Part shown: positions 9,800 through 17,955 of the stretch, piece after piece
Layout of the letters: each line of letters opens with the position of its first letter
Position numbering within the stretch: position 1 is the first letter of the stretch
Source: G963677085 sp963677085
GTDB taxonomy: Bacteria > Planctomycetota > Planctomycetia > Pirellulales > Thermoguttaceae
Assembly: GCA_963677085.2 (NCBI GenBank)
Contig: CAXXFH010000003.1
Span: 744,001 to 808,000 of the forward strand
Length of the DNA: 64,000 bases
Direction of reading: 5' to 3'
The notes under the pieces: model-generated
Databases searched by the model: none
The model's input: the letters and a program-made list of their open reading frames with translations, nothing else
Told to the model about the DNA's origin: nothing
Position numbers and translations under genes: made by a program

Positions 9800-10654
9800 C
9801 TAGGCAAAACGACGGCGCAGAGCAGGCCACACCAGTACGGAGACCAAGCCGGTGAGCCCCAGGGCAATGCTCCCGGGCTCTGGAACCGCGCCCACTTCAA
9901 AGTCGTCGACGCCGTGTACGCCATTCGACGTGTTGTCGCCATAGAGGCCGAAGGCCGTGATTTGGCCGTCGGGCAGCGTTGCCGCGGTGCCCAGTGCGAG
10001 CGACGGGGTGCTGGGGTCGAAGTCTAACGCGAGCCAGCTCGCTGTGTCGAAATCGAGTTCCTTCTGCTCCCACGTCGAAGCTACGTCGTTCGAGAGCGTC
10101 TGTTCGGAAACGTACCAGCCGCTATCGACACCGTCGTCAACCCGGAGGGCCACGCGAAAGACGTCGGTTGTGTTGGGTCTGGTCTGACGCCAGCGGAACC
10201 TTTCTGCGTCGTCGGTGGAAACCTGATACTCTTCGGTGTAGTGCAGCAAATCGACGCCCGAAATCCCGAGGAAGACGAGGTATCCCCTAGGATTTCCGCT
10301 CTCGTAGTAGCTGGGGTCGGGATTCGAGTCGACCGGCTCGGCGGAGGAACCGCTCGAGTACTGACTGATATACACATAACCACCACCTATTCCTCCATCT
10401 GCCGAAACGCCGTTATCCTTGTAGGAATACCAATCAGCCGTACTCAATGCAATGTTGTCGATGCCAACACGATCCTTGTTGGGAAAGACCTCGCGATAGG
10501 TCGTCATCACCTCGGCGTTCGCCGCCGGCGCGGTAAGGCTCATGCCGACAGACGTCAGCACTGCGAACACAAGCCCGATCGAAAGTGTGTGACACTTTCC
10601 AAGCATGACAACTCTCCTCGTGATTCGGGTAACGCAACCCTCAAAGACGTTCAT
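9800..10654 (-). CDS. PEP-CTERM sorting domain protein
   Basis: A 284-residue exported protein. The C-terminus has the sorting tail: VPEPGSIALGLTGL, a hydrophobic helix, then a basic end LRRRFA. An N-terminal signal peptide ends near PAANAE. Two starts are possible: 10654 (MNVFEG, with GGGAGG) and 10606 (MLGKCH, with GAGGAG); the longer is given. The mature part is Asp/Tyr/Ser-rich with phrases such as DTASWLALDFD and GVDDFEVG, resembling lectin-like or discoidin-type beta-sandwich domains, though no family is certain. PEP-CTERM proteins are processed by an exosortase and become surface or matrix proteins. Its place in a sugar cluster suggests substrate binding at the cell surface. Confidence 0.85.
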   Translation of the reverse strand: MNVFEGCVTRITRRVVMLGKCHTLSIGLVFAVLTSVGMSLTAPAANAEVMTTYREVFPNKDRVGIDNIALSTADWYSYKDNGVSADGGIGGGYVYISQYSSGSSAEPVDSNPDPSYYESGNPRGYLVFLGISGVDLLHYTEEYQVSTDDAERFRWRQTRPNTTDVFRVALRVDDGVDSGWYVSEQTLSNDVASTWEQKELDFDTASWLALDFDPSTPSLALGTAATLPDGQITAFGLYGDNTSNGVHGVDDFEVGAVPEPGSIALGLTGLVSVLVWPALRRRFA

Positions 10655-10728
10655 TGTCTTGCCTCCCAGGAAAAGAGTAGTGGTTTGACTCAACAAGGCC
10701 AATTCGTAACCGTTCGTGGCTTGCGTGC

Positions 10729-12792
10729 TCACTCCACCCAAATCAAACGCATGTGCATGGGTTTCAACGGAACACGGAATCGGCCTGCCTCCAGTGAAAT
10801 CGGTTCGCTCGATAGGGCATCTCGGGCCTTGGTCGCGGCGCCGAGTCCCATGCTTCCGACATCCCGCAGGTGTACGTCGGCGGTAACCGCATCCGTGTTC
10901 GAGAGATTCGAGACGACCACCAGCAGCCGGCCGGGTTGGGTTTCCTGGCTCTTGTGTAGGTAGAGGCTCGCTTTCACCGCGTCCGGCTTCACGCCGATCA
11001 GGCCCCCGTTCTTCCAGTAGGGATACCATTGCGCCTCGGACGTGCCGAATCGAGCCATCACGTCCCAGATCAATGCCATACGGTCCAGAATCGCTCCGGT
11101 GCCATGCGGGCGTACTCGCACATCGTGCAACATGCTCAAGGCCAATGCGTGGTCGACCGTCCATTGCGGCGGACGCTCGTAGGCCAGAAACTCGCAGGGG
11201 ACACCGAAATTGCGCCCCATGAATTCGGCGCGAAAGGCGTCTAGCGATAGCCGTCCCGCAGCTCCCTTCGGCGCCGCGCTGGTGGCAAACTGCTCGCCGT
11301 CCCAATAGCTGTGAGCGAATGCCAGCGTGGGCGTCATGCAGCAGGTGCTCTGGTGGGCGTTGATTATTCCGCCCGTTGGTTGAAACAACTCGTACAGGCC
11401 CCGCATTAATTGCCGGACGGCGAAGATGGGATACGTGGGACGAAGCTTGCCGTCCGCCGCACGGTATCCGCAGCCATGACGCTCGTTACAACAACCGGTG
11501 GGAACAATCGTGCCATCGAGATACACGCCGTCGAAGCCCATCCGTTCGCGAAAACGGCCAATGCCTTCGAGCAAGACGTCTTTCCAGCGACTCTGATAGC
11601 AAACGCCAAAATCTCGCTGCTCGGGCAACCGATGCCAACCAGGCATAGCTACATCTTTCGTATTTTTCCTCAAAACCTCATCGGACATCTCCGACCATTC
11701 GGGCGCTAACGGCGACAATTCGTAACCAAAGTAGAGCAAGACCTTCATGTCTCGCGCGTGGCACGCGTCGATCGTGTGTTTCAGGATCGTTTCCTCCGAT
11801 GTAGCCGGATAGTTTTGGATCGGCGCCCAATCCTCATGAAACACAACCGTTTTGACGCCCGCCTTGGCAGCCCGATCGAGGGCCGACTCAAACTGGCCGT
11901 CGGGAAACGCTCGGTGGTTGGTCTTCCAGCCGTTCGGGAAAACCTCGTGAGCCGGCCGATGCAGCGTTGTGCCGAGTTCTGGCGCGTGCCAGATCCGCCA
12001 CTGGTGGAAATCGGCTGGCATCGGCTTGACCGGCGTGGCTTGCAGGCCAAACGTCCACGTTACCGGCAACCGATCCGGCGCGCTGTCCAGCAGACGTAAA
12101 CGCAATATGGTCGTCTGATCTTCTTGCACGACCTCAATCGCATGATCAGCCGTCTTGGGACGCCAAAACTGGTCCGATTCGGCAAACCAACTCAGCCCAC
12201 CGTCCTCCCAACCGAGCCAAACCAGCGCCTTGAACGGTGACGTAAAGCCCTTCTCGGGCACGGCTCCGCTGTTGGCCGCGCTGCCCCAGCGACCGGGCCA
12301 GCAATGAAACAGCCGGGCCAGGGATCGCTTCAAGGGAATTTCCAGCCAAAGCTGGTCCAGCGGTTTCTTCGGTGCGTGCCGCTGGGGTAGCAGCACCATG
12401 TCGAAGCGCATCATCCCATCGAATTCCAGGCGGACGGTGGTGTTGACAATTACCTCTTCATTGGCCTGCCAGCCGGAAAGCGTTGCTTGCGCATCATTGT
12501 GCGCAAGGACGAAATGCCCACTGCGTTGCCAGGCCAACGGCTCGCCGTTTCGGCCTGCCACCAGACGGATTGGGCCGGCCAGGATTTCCTCGCCGACCGT
12601 GGTAATACTGCTCGGCCATGGGCCGGCGTCGAAACGGTACTCGCGTCCCCAGATTCCCAATTCCGTGGTGTCGCCGGTGCCGGTCCTCGTCAGCGGCGTC
12701 CACGGTGACGGCACGCGGTCGCTCGACTTGGCCGCTTCGGCTACGCCACCTAGTCCGGTCGCAAAAAGGCTCAGTAGCAAGATAAATCTCAT
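10729..12792 (-). CDS. Secreted glycoside-hydrolase-like protein
   Basis: A 687-residue protein with a signal peptide MRFILLLSLFATGLGG. The sequence has an N-terminal beta-sandwich-like half (about residues 30-270) followed by a TIM-barrel-like half with KVLLYFGYELSP and MGFDGVYLDGTIVP, the latter resembling strand-end acidic residues of glycosidases. It recalls the glycosidase-like proteins grouped as DUF6067 or GH123-like, but this is a tentative resemblance. The C-terminus (LLVVVSNLSNTD) looks like an accessory beta domain. ATG 12792 is given; a GTG one codon earlier has better spacing to AAGGA. It is the first gene of the cluster and faces the AraC gene, which is its likely regulator. Confidence 0.6.
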   Translation of the reverse strand: MRFILLLSLFATGLGGVAEAAKSSDRVPSPWTPLTRTGTGDTTELGIWGREYRFDAGPWPSSITTVGEEILAGPIRLVAGRNGEPLAWQRSGHFVLAHNDAQATLSGWQANEEVIVNTTVRLEFDGMMRFDMVLLPQRHAPKKPLDQLWLEIPLKRSLARLFHCWPGRWGSAANSGAVPEKGFTSPFKALVWLGWEDGGLSWFAESDQFWRPKTADHAIEVVQEDQTTILRLRLLDSAPDRLPVTWTFGLQATPVKPMPADFHQWRIWHAPELGTTLHRPAHEVFPNGWKTNHRAFPDGQFESALDRAAKAGVKTVVFHEDWAPIQNYPATSEETILKHTIDACHARDMKVLLYFGYELSPLAPEWSEMSDEVLRKNTKDVAMPGWHRLPEQRDFGVCYQSRWKDVLLEGIGRFRERMGFDGVYLDGTIVPTGCCNERHGCGYRAADGKLRPTYPIFAVRQLMRGLYELFQPTGGIINAHQSTCCMTPTLAFAHSYWDGEQFATSAAPKGAAGRLSLDAFRAEFMGRNFGVPCEFLAYERPPQWTVDHALALSMLHDVRVRPHGTGAILDRMALIWDVMARFGTSEAQWYPYWKNGGLIGVKPDAVKASLYLHKSQETQPGRLLVVVSNLSNTDAVTADVHLRDVGSMGLGAATKARDALSSEPISLEAGRFRVPLKPMHMRLIWVE

Positions 12793-13031
12793 CACGATCG
12801 TGGTCCTTTTGTTGTTGGTTTGTGGAAGAAATAGCGGGCTAAGCGACTGACCGGTGCTACATAATTCCATTACCGATGGAAGTTCGCTAAAATTGGCTGC
12901 GCAGGAGGCAACTTCCTGCCAAATCCCAGTTCGTCGGCAGATGGCCAAGACGTGGCCTTGCGCAGGAAAATGTAGTATACACACCCGGCAAACGTGTGCG
13001 TCGCTGGGCGGATCATTTGCGGCGCACTTCC

Positions 13032-13060
13032 AGTCGCAATTCACTTCAACTGAGTCGCAA
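13032..13060. promoter_or_regulatory. Candidate AraC-type operator with 21-bp-spaced direct repeats
   Basis: AGTCGCAA occurs at 13032-13039 and again at 13053-13060, exactly 21 bases apart, that is two helical turns on the same face of the DNA. AraC-family proteins commonly bind such direct repeats. The pair ends 8 bases before the AraC start codon, in the 276-base divergent space that also holds an inverted repeat GCAGGA/TCCTGC at 12901-12919. Binding by the neighbouring regulator is inferred. Confidence 0.45.
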
Positions 13061-13068
13061 ATTCTGCC

Positions 13069-13941
13069 ATGAGAGATCCAGCACTCGATTCGGTTCCGCT
13101 CGAGACCGGTCTGATTGAGAGCGTTGTGCTCGTGGACAAGCTTACTCGCACGAATCTCGGCCGCTACGTCGGCACGACCCTACCCGGCCACCTGTTACAC
13201 GTGGTCGTCGAAGGCGAGGTGTTGCAGGAGATAAGCGGTCGACAGTACCGCCTGGGGCCCGGCTCGGCCGTCTGGTATCACGAGGATGAAACCGTATTCG
13301 GTCAGATCGTCGCTGTGCCCTGGACTTTCTACACGACCAGTTTTCATGCCCGGTGTTTGGCCCCGCCACCCTACGAACTGCGTGTGTGGTCCGTGGCAGC
13401 CACGGCTGCTCGACGGTTCCAGGAATTACTCGACGCGTGGCGTGACCAGGAAGCCTCGCCCACCAGCCGCCAACTCAGGGTGTTGGCTCGGATGGCCGAC
13501 CTGCTGCTTGAGTTATTGCCTGCCGAGTGCTGCGTCAACCGAACCGATTCGAGCACGCAGCTCTGGTGGAATATCGAAACTCGCCTGCGCGAGGACCTTA
13601 GCCGTACGATCGACATGCGTCTGCTAGAAAGACTTAGCGGCCGGAGCCACCGGTCGATCGTCCGCACGTGTCATTTGGCCGTTGGCACCTCGCCAATGAA
13701 ACGTGTCAAGAAGATACGGCTCAGTTACGCCCGAGGGCTGGTTCTCTATTCGCAACTGTCGTTGACGGAGATTGCATTCCGCGTGGGCTATCCGCGCGTG
13801 CAGGAGCTTTCGCGCGACTATCGTCAACAGTTCGATACGACGCCGACCGAAGATCGCCAGAGGGGCCCTGACTACCGAGACTATCCGCCCAAAGCTGCCT
13901 ATTGCTGCAGAATGGCACACGGCGGCAAGGCCGTCCACTGA
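13069..13941 (+). CDS. AraC-family transcriptional regulator
   Basis: A 290-residue protein. The N-terminal half (about 1-100) looks like a cupin-type sensing domain (LLHVVVEGEVLQEISGRQYR, PGSAVWYHEDE). The C-terminal part (about 180-275) has two helix-turn-helix units, with LSLTEIAFRVGYPRVQELSRDYRQQF matching the conserved second unit of AraC proteins in scattered positions. The first unit (LLERLSGRSHRSIVRTCHLAVG) is more divergent. It is transcribed away from the 12792-to-960 catabolic cluster across a 276-base space with paired direct repeats, and so most likely senses a breakdown sugar and controls that cluster. Confidence 0.88.
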   Translation: MRDPALDSVPLETGLIESVVLVDKLTRTNLGRYVGTTLPGHLLHVVVEGEVLQEISGRQYRLGPGSAVWYHEDETVFGQIVAVPWTFYTTSFHARCLAPPPYELRVWSVAATAARRFQELLDAWRDQEASPTSRQLRVLARMADLLLELLPAECCVNRTDSSTQLWWNIETRLREDLSRTIDMRLLERLSGRSHRSIVRTCHLAVGTSPMKRVKKIRLSYARGLVLYSQLSLTEIAFRVGYPRVQELSRDYRQQFDTTPTEDRQRGPDYRDYPPKAAYCCRMAHGGKAVH

Positions 13942-14151
13942 AGGCGCCCACCGACTTTCGCCATGAACGCATTTATACCAAATCCGCACGCCAGAGGCAT
14001 CGAGCGTGAGGTTCTGTCATTTGGCAAGCTGCTATAATGGTCGCTTTGCCATCAACCGCCATCGAGCGACACTATGGGCGACGAACTCTGCGAACACGAT
14101 CTTGGGACCTTGCCATAGCCGAAGGGCTGTGCCCAAAACGTCCGCCACGCC

Positions 14152-15395
14152 GTGTCGAACATCATCGGCATCGTGCGGGTTGCCATGCTCGCCGGCCGCG
14201 AGTTTCTCGTCGAGAAAGGCCACATCCTTCAGGCGAGAATCCACTGGCTGGAAACGGAAATTGCCGTGCTGCGTGAGGAATTGCGGATCAGTGGCGCCCG
14301 AATGCGACGGATTGACCCACACCGTCGGCCGCAGTTTCTGCCGGTCGAGCTCTTGAACTCCGCACGATGTGCGGCTGGACCAAGGCCGAAACGGCTCGGC
14401 GGTTCTTTGTCTCCGATACCACGATCCGGGCATGGCTTCGACGCGCCGATGACGACTCGCTGCTTCGGACGAACGTGCCGGTGAATCGGTTTCCCGACTT
14501 GGTTCGATATGCGATCCACCGGATCAAGCTGTTTTGTCCGATGCTGGGTAAGATGAAGATCGCCCACACGTTGGCCAGGGCCGGCATCCATCTCGGCCCA
14601 TCGACTGTGCGTCGGATTCTTGAAGAGAAACCCGCTATGAGGCCGGATCCGACGGAAAATGAATCGGGCAAGCGGCGACGCATCGTAGCCAAATACGCGG
14701 GCCACACGTGGCACGCCGACTTGACGGCCGTGCCGATCAGCGGCGGCTTTTGGACCTGTTGGGTTCCACACGCAATCTGGCAACGCTGGCCCGTTTGCTG
14801 GTGGCTGTTGAACGTCGTCGACCACTATTCCCGCCGTTCGATGGGCTTCGCGGTCTTCAAGTCAAAACCCTCGTCGGAAGAAGTGACCGCGGCCTTCGAC
14901 CGCATCCTTCGCAAAGAAGGAACCAAACCAAAACACTTGATCGTCGACCAGGGCTCTCAATTCAAGTGCGAACACTTCGAGCATTGGTGCAAGACGGCAA
15001 ACATCCTGCCGCGGTTCGGGGCCGTCGGCCGGCACGGCAGCATTGCCGTCGTCGAACGTTTTCATCGGACCGCAAAAGGATTTCTTGCGATGATCACGGT
15101 GCCGGAGGACCAGACGCAGTTCGAGCGGGAGGTCGAACTGATTACCGATTGGTACAATGAACACCGGCCCCACGACACGCTCAACGGCCGCACGCCCAAC
15201 GAGGTCTTCTTCTCACGTCCGGCGGCCAACGAGCAACCGCGTATCGAGCCACGCCCAGGCTGGCCGCGCAGCTCGCCTTGTGCAGCGCCACGCGTCGACA
15301 TCGAAGGCGAACCAGGCGATCCGTTCGTCCTCACGATCGATCACCTTGCCGGCCGGCGCCATCTGCCCATTCTTCGCGTTTGCCGAGCAGCGTAA
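14152..15395 (+). pseudogene. Integrase-core (DDE) transposase, frameshifted
   Basis: The N-terminal piece (GTG 14152 to about 14350; ending RRIDPHRRPQFLPVE) and the main piece (from about 14349, reading LELRTMCGWTKAETARRF onward to 15395) together make one planctomycete-type transposase, but they lie in different frames. The join lacks the residues expected between PVE and LELRT, consistent with a small deletion. The catalytic part keeps D residues in TWHADLTAVP and LIVDQGSQF and an E in VVERFHRTAKGF, so the DDE triad is intact. No slippery sequence is present at the join, so I read it as decay, not programmed frameshifting. Inverted ends were not identified. Confidence 0.75.
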
Positions 15396-15539
15396 GCGCT
15401 GAATCCCATCAGGCACGTGCGCTACCGGTCTGCGCGAAGGGTACTCTTCGCGTCGCTTTCGTTCACGTTTCCAATGATCAGGCCGCAAATCGCGACGTGT
15501 CAAGGCCGCCCGATGGCCGTTTGGCCTGCGACTTCGGTG

Positions 15540-15696
15540 TAAATGCATTCACGGCGAAAGTCGGTGGACCATTTCAGCGAGCGTTGGGGATTGTCGCCAC
15601 GCGTTGCGGCGTTACTTTGCGTTCTACAACCACGAACGTCGTCACCAGGGCCTCGGCCGACGGACGCCGTGGGACGTGTATCAATCGGGCGTGTAG
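15540..15696 (+). pseudogene. C-terminal remnant of an IS3-type transposase
   Basis: In one frame 15601-15696 reads ALRRYFAFYNHERRHQGLG then RRTPWDVYQSGV and stop, the characteristic end of IS3-family transposases. Just upstream, another frame gives KSVDHFSERW, which resembles the preceding VDN.F.ERLW motif. The rest of the gene is missing. It is a different element from the integrase-core pseudogene upstream and shows that this spot has collected several insertions. Confidence 0.7.
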
Positions 15697-15716
15697 GGGG
15701 GAGCCGTGAGATGCGC

Positions 15717-15781
15717 GAAAGGGGGGCGTTTGTTCCGCTCCGTTCGCTCCGCTCACTCCGCTCCACAAACGCCCCCCTTTC
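15717..15781. terminator. Perfect 17-bp inverted repeat hairpin
   Basis: The arm GAAAGGGGGGCGTTTGT at 15717-15733 is exactly complementary to 15765-15781. The 31-base loop is made of repeating CCGCTC/TTCGCTC units. It lies between the transposase remnant and the 3' end of the nucleotidyltransferase gene. A bidirectional terminator is possible, but there is no clear U-run, and it could equally be a palindromic mobile or repeat element. Confidence 0.5.
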
Positions 15782-15964
15782 AGAAACCAGATTCCACCTT
15801 AAACAACCCAATCCAGCGCCTTGACAACCCAGACCACTTCACACTACTGTGGAGTGCGCTGCCTTCGCGGGCGGAAAATCGGTCGCTGTGGGCCGGCACG
15901 ATCGGACGCCGGGAGGAAGAGGCAAACAACTGCAACGGGATTCGAGAGCAGTCCGGCCGCTCAC

Positions 15965-16723
15965 TCAGTCGATTCTGTAGATCCTCCGTAACTCCGTCAG
16001 TACGCTGTTGCGCGTCTCGCCATGCAGGCCAAGGTTTTCCAGGGAGACGTCCTCCGTTTCCATACGATCAAAGAAGGCAGCCAGATCGCCCATGATCGAC
16101 GGAGGAATCTCGGCTGAGAACTCTGGGTCGATGATTGCGAATAATCGGAACACGTCATTCTTGTGTTTCTTGATGTCCTTGGAGTCGACGTGGTCGCCAT
16201 CGGCTTTCCGTCGAATCAGATCCAGCCACGCTTTGGCTTTGAGGGGAATCAGGTGTTCCGGCCCGACGATTGGAACGCCACTCACCATGCGTCTGCCTGC
16301 CAGAAGGAACTCGTAGTAGTCTCCTTCCAGCAATATCGCCGACAAGCTGGTGACGGCAGCTTCAATCGGAATCGGCGTCAGGTGGCTTTCGTCTCTCAAC
16401 GTAAGCGAGTCAGGAACTCTTGAAAACAGTTCCAACATGAATGGGTAACCGTCGTTGGCCGGCTCTTTGAAGCGGTAAAACTTCTTGTCGCCAGTCGCCT
16501 TTTCCTGCGTTTTATATTCGCCGTTACGAACAAACTCCCAGAACGATTCTGCAAATGCCGCGTCCAAGGCTTCCACGCATAGAACGATGTCGAGATCCTT
16601 CGTGGCGCGGAACGGTTGTCCCAGTGCATCCATCGCCAAAGTACAGGCAGCACCGCCAATCAAGACATACTGGTCGACATGGCCGGCAAAGTGCTTTCCG
16701 AAGCGATCAAGCCCTTCTACCAC
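15965..16723 (-). CDS. Nucleotidyltransferase, AbiEii/type IV toxin-like
   Basis: A 252-residue protein starting with GTG at 16723. LIGGAACTLAMDA (G23-G24) and TKDLDIV (D43 and D45) form the nucleotidyltransferase GG and DxD motifs. The remainder (PEHLIPLKAKAWLDL, with DSKDIKKHKNDVFRL) matches the layout of AbiEii-type or DUF1814-type nucleotidyltransferases. The start overlaps the end of the upstream winged-helix gene by 7 bases, so the two are translated together. AbiE-like pairs act as toxin-antitoxin or phage-abortive systems; here the family is likely but toxicity is inference. Alternatively it could be a stand-alone nucleotidyltransferase with a housekeeping partner. Confidence 0.75.
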   Translation of the reverse strand: MVEGLDRFGKHFAGHVDQYVLIGGAACTLAMDALGQPFRATKDLDIVLCVEALDAAFAESFWEFVRNGEYKTQEKATGDKKFYRFKEPANDGYPFMLELFSRVPDSLTLRDESHLTPIPIEAAVTSLSAILLEGDYYEFLLAGRRMVSGVPIVGPEHLIPLKAKAWLDLIRRKADGDHVDSKDIKKHKNDVFRLFAIIDPEFSAEIPPSIMGDLAAFFDRMETEDVSLENLGLHGETRNSVLTELRRIYRID

Positions 16724-17697
16724 GACACGGCCTCCATCATCTCTTCCATGGCGGCCTCGACACGTTCATCCGTGGTGTCCCTAAGCGACAAAAAGAGCGA
16801 CAGTCGATCAACGATCGCCCCATCGGAAAGAAGTTCTGGAGCGTAGCTCCAGAGTTCGACCTCTTGCGACTCGGGGTCGTCAGCCGCTGCTTTCGCGAAG
16901 TCATCGCCCTGCTGAAGCACCTTCCATCGTTCCAGGGAAGTCGCGACGGTCAAGGTCGCGGGTGCAGCCAGCATCGAGTATCTCGCGAGAGCCGACAGAC
17001 CGGCGATGGGACCAATGTGCTGGGCCGTCAAACGGACGTACTGGCGTTGTTTCACGGGACTACGCAGCAATGGCAACGCCTTTTGCCACAAGTCTTGGCT
17101 AGCGCCCTTGAACGTTAGGCATCGCTGCCGGCCTCGCATGGAAATCTCGGCCAACTCCTCGGCTTCCAGTTCGTTGAAGGCGCGGGTCATCGTCATCTTC
17201 GTGTACCCAAGTTGCTCCGCCAGTTCGGCAGGAGTGTGGACACGGTGGTCGCCCCGAAGCAGCGCATGGAGCACGACCACCTGGGTTGCAGGGCTTAGTG
17301 TCGGAGACGTCTGACGCAACCGGCGGAAGTGCTCGCGCAGGTCGATACCCAGCATCGGTAAGTACAGTTGGTTGCCTGGAATGATGAACGGTACTTTCTG
17401 CTCGATCAGACGCTTGCGCTGATAAGCGGCGACCTGACCACGTACGTAAATAACCTCGCCGTCCCACTTGGACCGGACGTGGTCCATGTGCTTTCGGATG
17501 GTGGCTGCCGACGGACTTTCCTTTCCGCGGTCGGCCATCAACAGGCAGGGGAGTTCCAGGATCTTTGCTTCGTGGAACGAGTATCCGTTCCGCAGAAACA
17601 GCGGTAGACGCCCTTCCGCCGGCCATCGGGCCGGCGAAACCGTAACTCCAAGGGTTTCTTGGAGATACCGTCGAATACTGTCGGATTCTGGGAGCAT
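16717..17697 (-). CDS. Winged-helix regulator/antitoxin partner of the nucleotidyltransferase
   Basis: A 326-residue protein starting MLPESDSIRRYLQETLG. A winged-helix DNA-binding domain covers about residues 133-200 (HTPAELAEQLGYTKMTMTR is the recognition part). The N-terminal part has LPLFLRNGYSFHEAKILELP and may be a MarR-like or nuclease-like fold. ATG 17697 is preferred to the upstream GTG at 17727 because the latter lies inside the palindrome at 17723-17753. Gene order (DNA-binding protein first, nucleotidyltransferase second, overlapping) matches AbiEi/AbiEii antitoxin-toxin operons, although this protein is longer than typical AbiEi. Autorepression through the palindrome is likely but inferred. 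Confidence 0.68.
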   Translation of the reverse strand: MLPESDSIRRYLQETLGVTVSPARWPAEGRLPLFLRNGYSFHEAKILELPCLLMADRGKESPSAATIRKHMDHVRSKWDGEVIYVRGQVAAYQRKRLIEQKVPFIIPGNQLYLPMLGIDLREHFRRLRQTSPTLSPATQVVVLHALLRGDHRVHTPAELAEQLGYTKMTMTRAFNELEAEELAEISMRGRQRCLTFKGASQDLWQKALPLLRSPVKQRQYVRLTAQHIGPIAGLSALARYSMLAAPATLTVATSLERWKVLQQGDDFAKAAADDPESQEVELWSYAPELLSDGAIVDRLSLFLSLRDTTDERVEAAMEEMMEAVSW

Positions 17698-17722
17698 GGG
17701 ACGCCTCGCGTAACATTGTTTC

Positions 17723-17753
17723 CGCACGATAACATACCGTATGTTATCGTGCG
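17723..17753. promoter_or_regulatory. 31-bp palindromic operator
   Basis: CGCACGATAACATAC at 17723-17737 is followed by one base and then its exact reverse complement at 17739-17753. It begins 26 bases upstream of the winged-helix start. It probably overlaps the promoter and is the binding site of that protein. Confidence 0.7.
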
Positions 17754-17762
17754 AATCAAGCG

Positions 17763-17924
17763 TTACTTACCGTTCAGGCCGCTTCCTGTTCCTCGTCCCA
17801 CCGCGGTCCCGACACCGCCGGTGCTGTCATCGTCGATGTTGACGGCGACGACGGTGAGGCCGATGCTAATGACGGTTACGATCGTGGTGGTGGTGGTGGT
17901 GATGATGATGGTGGTGGTGATCAT
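17763..17924 (-). CDS. Possible small Thr-rich membrane protein
   Basis: A 53-residue frame beginning MITTTIIITTTTTTIVTVIS, followed by IGLTVVAVNIDDD, a run long enough to cross a membrane. Third codon positions are almost all C or G, as in neighbouring genes. It begins 32 bases after the GH16 stop. There is no good ribosome binding site, and another frame over the same DNA encodes a 28-residue peptide with 12 consecutive His. One of the two, or neither, is real. Confidence 0.3.
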   Translation of the reverse strand: MITTTIIITTTTTTIVTVISIGLTVVAVNIDDDSTGGVGTAVGRGTGSGLNGK

Positions 17925-17955
17925 CACTCGGCGGTCGGGCGAAGTCGTCCATGGT

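Noticed and set aside
10655..11305. N-terminal extension of the PEP-CTERM gene to 501 residues
   Set aside because: The extension overlaps the 10729-12792 gene on the same strand in another frame, and good ribosome sites and a signal peptide are found at 10654 or 10606.
14343..14352. Programmed frameshift in the integrase-core transposase
   Set aside because: There is no slippery run, and residues expected across the join are missing, so a deletion is simpler.
17866..17952. A 28-residue peptide with 12 consecutive His as an annotated gene
   Set aside because: It rests on a simple CAY repeat and lacks a ribosome site; it is kept as a finding only.
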